Source: Paludibacteraceae bacterium (GTDB lineage: Bacteria > Bacteroidota > Bacteroidia > Bacteroidales > Paludibacteraceae). Taken from it: DNA of 64,000 bases. The DNA lies in assembly GCA_905234685.1 (NCBI GenBank), contig CAJOIR010000007.1:1-64000 (forward strand). The letters run 5' to 3'. The position numbers were made by a program, and so were the translations under genes. Position 1 is the stretch's first letter. Every line of letters begins with the position of its first letter. This document shows, piece by piece, positions 61,133 through 64,000 of this stretch. The notes below the pieces were generated by a model. It made no database searches. It was not told where the DNA came from and saw nothing but the letters and a program-made list of their open reading frames with translations.

Positions 61133-61213
61133 ATGAAAGAAAAAGGGGGCCGACAGGTTCCCTTCTTTATTGCAAAAACAACACTACAGCATCTGAAAAT
61201 AAACAGATTATGA
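61133..61213 (+). CDS. Possible 26-residue leader peptide of rimP
   Basis: An ATG at 61133 opens MKEKGGRQVPFFIAKTTLQH and six more residues (LKINRL). Its TGA stop (61211-61213) overlaps the rimP ATG (61210-61212) as ATGA, the arrangement of translational coupling. The ATG is only 4 nt from the -7 box, so the transcript may begin at or even inside it; that is the main doubt. No other start is visible in the leader. Confidence 0.35.
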   Translation: MKEKGGRQVPFFIAKTTLQHLKINRL

Positions 61214-61674
61214 TACAGCAGAACACAGTAAGACAGATTGTCAACGACTACCTGACTAACACAAAATACATCCTCATTGACCTGCGCATTTCACCACAGA
61301 ATGAGATTTATGTGGAAATTGATTCGTATGAGGGAGTGGATGTAGATTTTTGTGCAGAGTTGAGTAATCATATTCAGTCGCAGTTAAATCGTGACATAGA
61401 GGACTATGAACTTGAAGTGGGTTCTGTCAGCCTGACTGCGCCATTCAAGACCAAAATGCAGTATGAGAAGAATCTCGGGCATGAGGTTGAAGTGCTTACC
61501 TGCGAAGGAAAGAAACTAAAAGGCATGCTTGTTGAAGTTAATGACAACAATTTCAAAGTTGATGTTGAGGAAATGGTACGCGTTGAAGGCAAGAAACGCC
61601 GCCAGAAACAAATCAACACGCTTACGTTTCTCTACTCTGAAGTCAAACACACTACATACCTGCTTAAGTTTTAA
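61210..61674 (+). CDS. rimP: Ribosome maturation factor
   Basis: 154 aa from MIQQNTVRQIVNDYLTNTKY, the family-typical start; an upstream ATG at 61093 would overlap the promoter. The two-domain RimP fold is visible: LIDLRISPQNEIYVEIDSYEGVDVDFCAELSNHIQ (N-domain) and LGHEVEVLTCEGKKLKGMLVEVNDNNFKVDVEE (C-terminal Sm-like domain). Assists 30S assembly. First annotated gene of the operon, 50 nt before nusA. Confidence 0.93.
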   Translation: MIQQNTVRQIVNDYLTNTKYILIDLRISPQNEIYVEIDSYEGVDVDFCAELSNHIQSQLNRDIEDYELEVGSVSLTAPFKTKMQYEKNLGHEVEVLTCEGKKLKGMLVEVNDNNFKVDVEEMVRVEGKKRRQKQINTLTFLYSEVKHTTYLLKF

Positions 61675-61724
61675 AAAGAAAGAAACTTACAAACAGAAAA
61701 TAATCATATAACAATAATATCATC

Positions 61725-62981
61725 ATGGCAACTAACAAACAATCAACAAACCTGATTGAAATCTTTTCTGAGTTTAAAGAACTCAAGAACATCGACCGTC
61801 AAACTTTCATCAACGTGATGGAAGATTCATTCCGTAATGTCATAGCCAAAATGTATGGCTCGGATGCCAACTATGACGTCATCATCAACCCCGATAAAGG
61901 CGACTTGGAAATCTATCGCAACCGCACTGTGGTGGAAGATGGTACTTTGAAGAATGTCAACACTGAAATCGAGTTAAAGGACGCTCTGCTGATTGACGAT
62001 GAAGCCGAAATTGGAGAAGAAGTTACCGACAAAGTGGATTTCATGTCATTCGGACGCCGCATGATTCTCAACCTGCGTCAAACTCTTGCAAGTAAAATAC
62101 TTGACCTCCAGAAGGAAAACCTCTATCTGAAGTATTCAGAAATGCTTGGTCAGGTGGTAAGCGGGGAACTTTACCAGGTGTGGAAGAAAGAGATGCTTCT
62201 GCTTGACGAAGACGGTAATGAACTTTATCTGCCTAAACAAAACCAGATACCTACTGACTTCTACCGCAAGGGCGATGTAGTACGCGCAGTGGTTGTCTCT
62301 GTTGAAAACAAAAACCAGAATCCAAAAATCATTCTTTCCCGCACCAGTCCACTGTTTCTACAACGACTCTTTGAGCAGGAAGTGCCCGAAGTGCATGACG
62401 GACTAATTGCTATCAAGAATATTGCCCGCGTTCCCGGTGAGCGCGCCAAAGTCGCAGTAGAGAGTTTTGATGACCGCATTGACCCTGTAGGCGCATGCGT
62501 CGGAATCAAAGGTGCTCGTATTCACGGCATCGTGCGTGAACTCCGCAACGAAAACATTGATGTCATAAACTATACAAGCAACATCAATCTTTATATTCAG
62601 CGTGCACTTGCTCCTGCTAAGATATCGTCAATGGAAATCAATGAAGAGGCAAAACAAGTCAATGTATATCTCAAACCTGAAGAAGTCAGTATGGCTATCG
62701 GCAAAGGCGGATATAACATACGTCTTGCCTCAATGCTTACTGGCTACCAGATTGATGTATTCCGCGAAATGGACGATGCTGACACAGAGGATATTTACCT
62801 CGATGAGTTTAACGACGAAATAGAGCAATGGGTACTTGATCAGTTCAAGGCAATAGGTCTTGATACCGCTAAGGCAGTTCTCGGAGTAAGTAAAGAAGAA
62901 CTCCTTCGCCGCACAGACTTGGAAGAAGAGACTGTTGACGAAGTGCTCAACGTACTTGCCGCTGAATTTGAAGACGAATAA
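61725..62981 (+). CDS. nusA: Transcription termination/antitermination protein
   Basis: 418 aa. N-terminal RNAP-binding domain (FSEFKELKNIDRQTFINVMEDSFRNVIAKMYG), S1 domain (about 130-200, GQVVSGELYQVW), KH1 (VGACVGIKGARIHGIVREL) and KH2 (MAIGKGGYNIRLASMLTGY). A short acidic C-terminal helix-hairpin region follows rather than the E. coli AR repeats. Modulates pausing and termination. Between rimP and infB in the conserved order. Confidence 0.97.
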   Translation: MATNKQSTNLIEIFSEFKELKNIDRQTFINVMEDSFRNVIAKMYGSDANYDVIINPDKGDLEIYRNRTVVEDGTLKNVNTEIELKDALLIDDEAEIGEEVTDKVDFMSFGRRMILNLRQTLASKILDLQKENLYLKYSEMLGQVVSGELYQVWKKEMLLLDEDGNELYLPKQNQIPTDFYRKGDVVRAVVVSVENKNQNPKIILSRTSPLFLQRLFEQEVPEVHDGLIAIKNIARVPGERAKVAVESFDDRIDPVGACVGIKGARIHGIVRELRNENIDVINYTSNINLYIQRALAPAKISSMEINEEAKQVNVYLKPEEVSMAIGKGGYNIRLASMLTGYQIDVFREMDDADTEDIYLDEFNDEIEQWVLDQFKAIGLDTAKAVLGVSKEELLRRTDLEEETVDEVLNVLAAEFEDE

Positions 62982-63073
62982 GGGACTGAATACCGCCTGA
63001 TTCGTCATACATTGACCAATACTTTTGATTTATTGAACAACATATTTAACCTACTAACTTTCAATTAAAGCAT

Positions 63074-64000
63074 ATGGCAATAAAACTTATCAAAGCTTGC
63101 AAAGAACTCAATATCGGAATGTCCACTGCTGTTGAATTCGCTGCAAAACAGGGCAAAGAGATTGCCACCGACCCTAACACACGTATCGATGACGACCTCT
63201 ATCTACTGCTTGCAAAAGAGTTCAACAAGGATATGGCTCTGAAAATGGAGGCAGAACGCCAGCAACTGAAACGACAGGAGAGGGAAATACCTCAGACCGT
63301 ATCTGTCGAGCAGGAGCAACCGCATACTATAGAAAAGACTGTCATTCCGCAGCCGAAAGTGGTAGGTAAGATTGACCTGAATCCAAAGAAAAAGGTTAAA
63401 GAGGAAACTCCGGTTACTGAGAATAACGTAGTTACAGACAACGGGAATATTGAGCCTATAGCAGACCCAAAAGCAGAAGTCAAGACCACTCCTGCTGAGG
63501 CAACACCTACTGCAGACAATGTTAATCCGGACACTACACCAACGACTCCACAGCCTAAACAGGGAACTCCTAAAAAGAATAAACCAAAGCAGGAGACCCC
63601 AAAAACTAAGGAGGAACCCAATCCGACACCGGAGAACGCAGACACCATCACGACATCAGCCCAACCTAATCCAGACAACACTGAAATATTCACATTGGGC
63701 AAGCCAGTTCTCAAGAATGCGCCTAAAGTCGTTGGAAGAATCGATCTTGATACACTTAATCAGCAGACACATCCGACAAAAAAGACGCGCGAAGAGAAGA
63801 AACTGCTACGCGAACAACGCAAGCAACAGCAACAGGGAGGCGTAGCTGCCCCTGTGACAGAAGAGGGCAAGGGTGGCAAGCGCAAACGTGAACGCATACG
63901 CCAAGGCAGAGTTGATGTTAACAACCCGGACTACAAGAAAGGCGGAAAAACAGGAAAAGGCAAGAAACCTATTAGAGTTGAGATTGACGATGAAGAAGTT
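63074..64000 (+). CDS. infB: Translation initiation factor IF-2, N-terminal part
   Basis: 309 codons to the window end; no stop, so the gene continues. The first residues (MAIKLIKACKELNIGMSTAVEFAAKQGKEI) are the IF2_N domain. After it comes a long, charged, low-complexity linker with repeated VVGKIDLN and VVGRIDLD motifs and many Lys/Glu/Pro/Thr residues, usual for Bacteroidetes IF-2. The GTPase domain is outside the window. IF-2 places initiator tRNA on the 30S subunit. 92 nt after nusA. Confidence 0.95.
   Translation, partial: MAIKLIKACKELNIGMSTAVEFAAKQGKEIATDPNTRIDDDLYLLLAKEFNKDMALKMEAERQQLKRQEREIPQTVSVEQEQPHTIEKTVIPQPKVVGKIDLNPKKKVKEETPVTENNVVTDNGNIEPIADPKAEVKTTPAEATPTADNVNPDTTPTTPQPKQGTPKKNKPKQETPKTKEEPNPTPENADTITTSAQPNPDNTEIFTLGKPVLKNAPKVVGRIDLDTLNQQTHPTKKTREEKKLLREQRKQQQQGGVAAPVTEEGKGGKRKRERIRQGRVDVNNPDYKKGGKTGKGKKPIRVEIDDEEV

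Noticed and set aside
63292..63845. Open frames on both strands within the last kilobase
   Set aside because: They are shadows of the infB low-complexity linker, which is open from 63074 to the window end.

Overview
The window is a gene-dense stretch of a Bacteroidota chromosome, most likely order Bacteroidales; the genus cannot be fixed from sequence alone. The evidence is Bacteroidetes-type promoters (TTTG at -33, about 20 nt, TAnnTTTG at -7) with almost no Shine-Dalgarno sequences, family-typical proteins (DUF4293, FatA-type thioesterase, S9 dipeptidyl peptidase, K+-dependent membrane pyrophosphatase, PorE-like OmpA protein, bactofilin), many lipoproteins and the gene order rimP-nusA-infB. 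Nothing looks like a prophage, integrative element, transposase or CRISPR array.

Layout. 1-5552 (minus): an operon from a clear promoter encodes an S9 peptidase, acyl-ACP thioesterase, GDP-mannose 4,6-dehydratase, GDP-fucose synthase, a four-helix-bundle protein and the start of a polysaccharide ABC-transporter ATPase, so it supplies and exports a fucose-containing surface glycan. A divergent tRNA-Pro follows. 5799-13823 (minus) is an accessory block of unrecognised membrane and secreted proteins, including a protein with three copies of one module and two related secreted proteins. 13905-21198 holds an acetyl xylan esterase, the pyrophosphatase, glyA, rlmN and a secreted nuclease. 21214-31408 (minus) is a long co-directional envelope/lipid run: Lrp regulator, S1/P1 nuclease, FadL-like porin, MMPL exporter, degenerate M23 protein, dxr, rseP, acetyltransferase, DUF4293. 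31612-46279 has an O-methyltransferase, YitT protein, gcvP, bactofilin/DUF1015/PorE-like genes, a hemerythrin-LuxR regulator, tilS-aroE-nrdG and moxR-DUF58. 46373-51779 (minus) is a capsule export/regulation operon (two Wza-like lipoproteins, Wzc-like kinase, UDP-sugar dehydrogenase). 52060-60874 (minus) contains gyrA with a TPR protein, then aldo-keto reductase, era, an outer-membrane protein and an LTA-synthase-like transferase. 61133-64000 (plus) is the rimP-nusA-infB translation operon, cut by the window end.

The most unusual property is a set of short repeat families: telomere-like CTAACCCC/GGTTAAGA units, GAATTGTG words, GGGCGACC hairpins, 11-nt TCCTATAGTGA-type units and 8-9-nt GCGAT units. 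They fill intergenic spaces as a mosaic, at several places supply the stop codon and last residues of genes, and appear to have entered tilS, aroE and probably rlmN while keeping the reading frame. This resembles in principle the Rickettsia palindromic elements that lie inside proteins, but the units are different and I do not recognise them as a described family.
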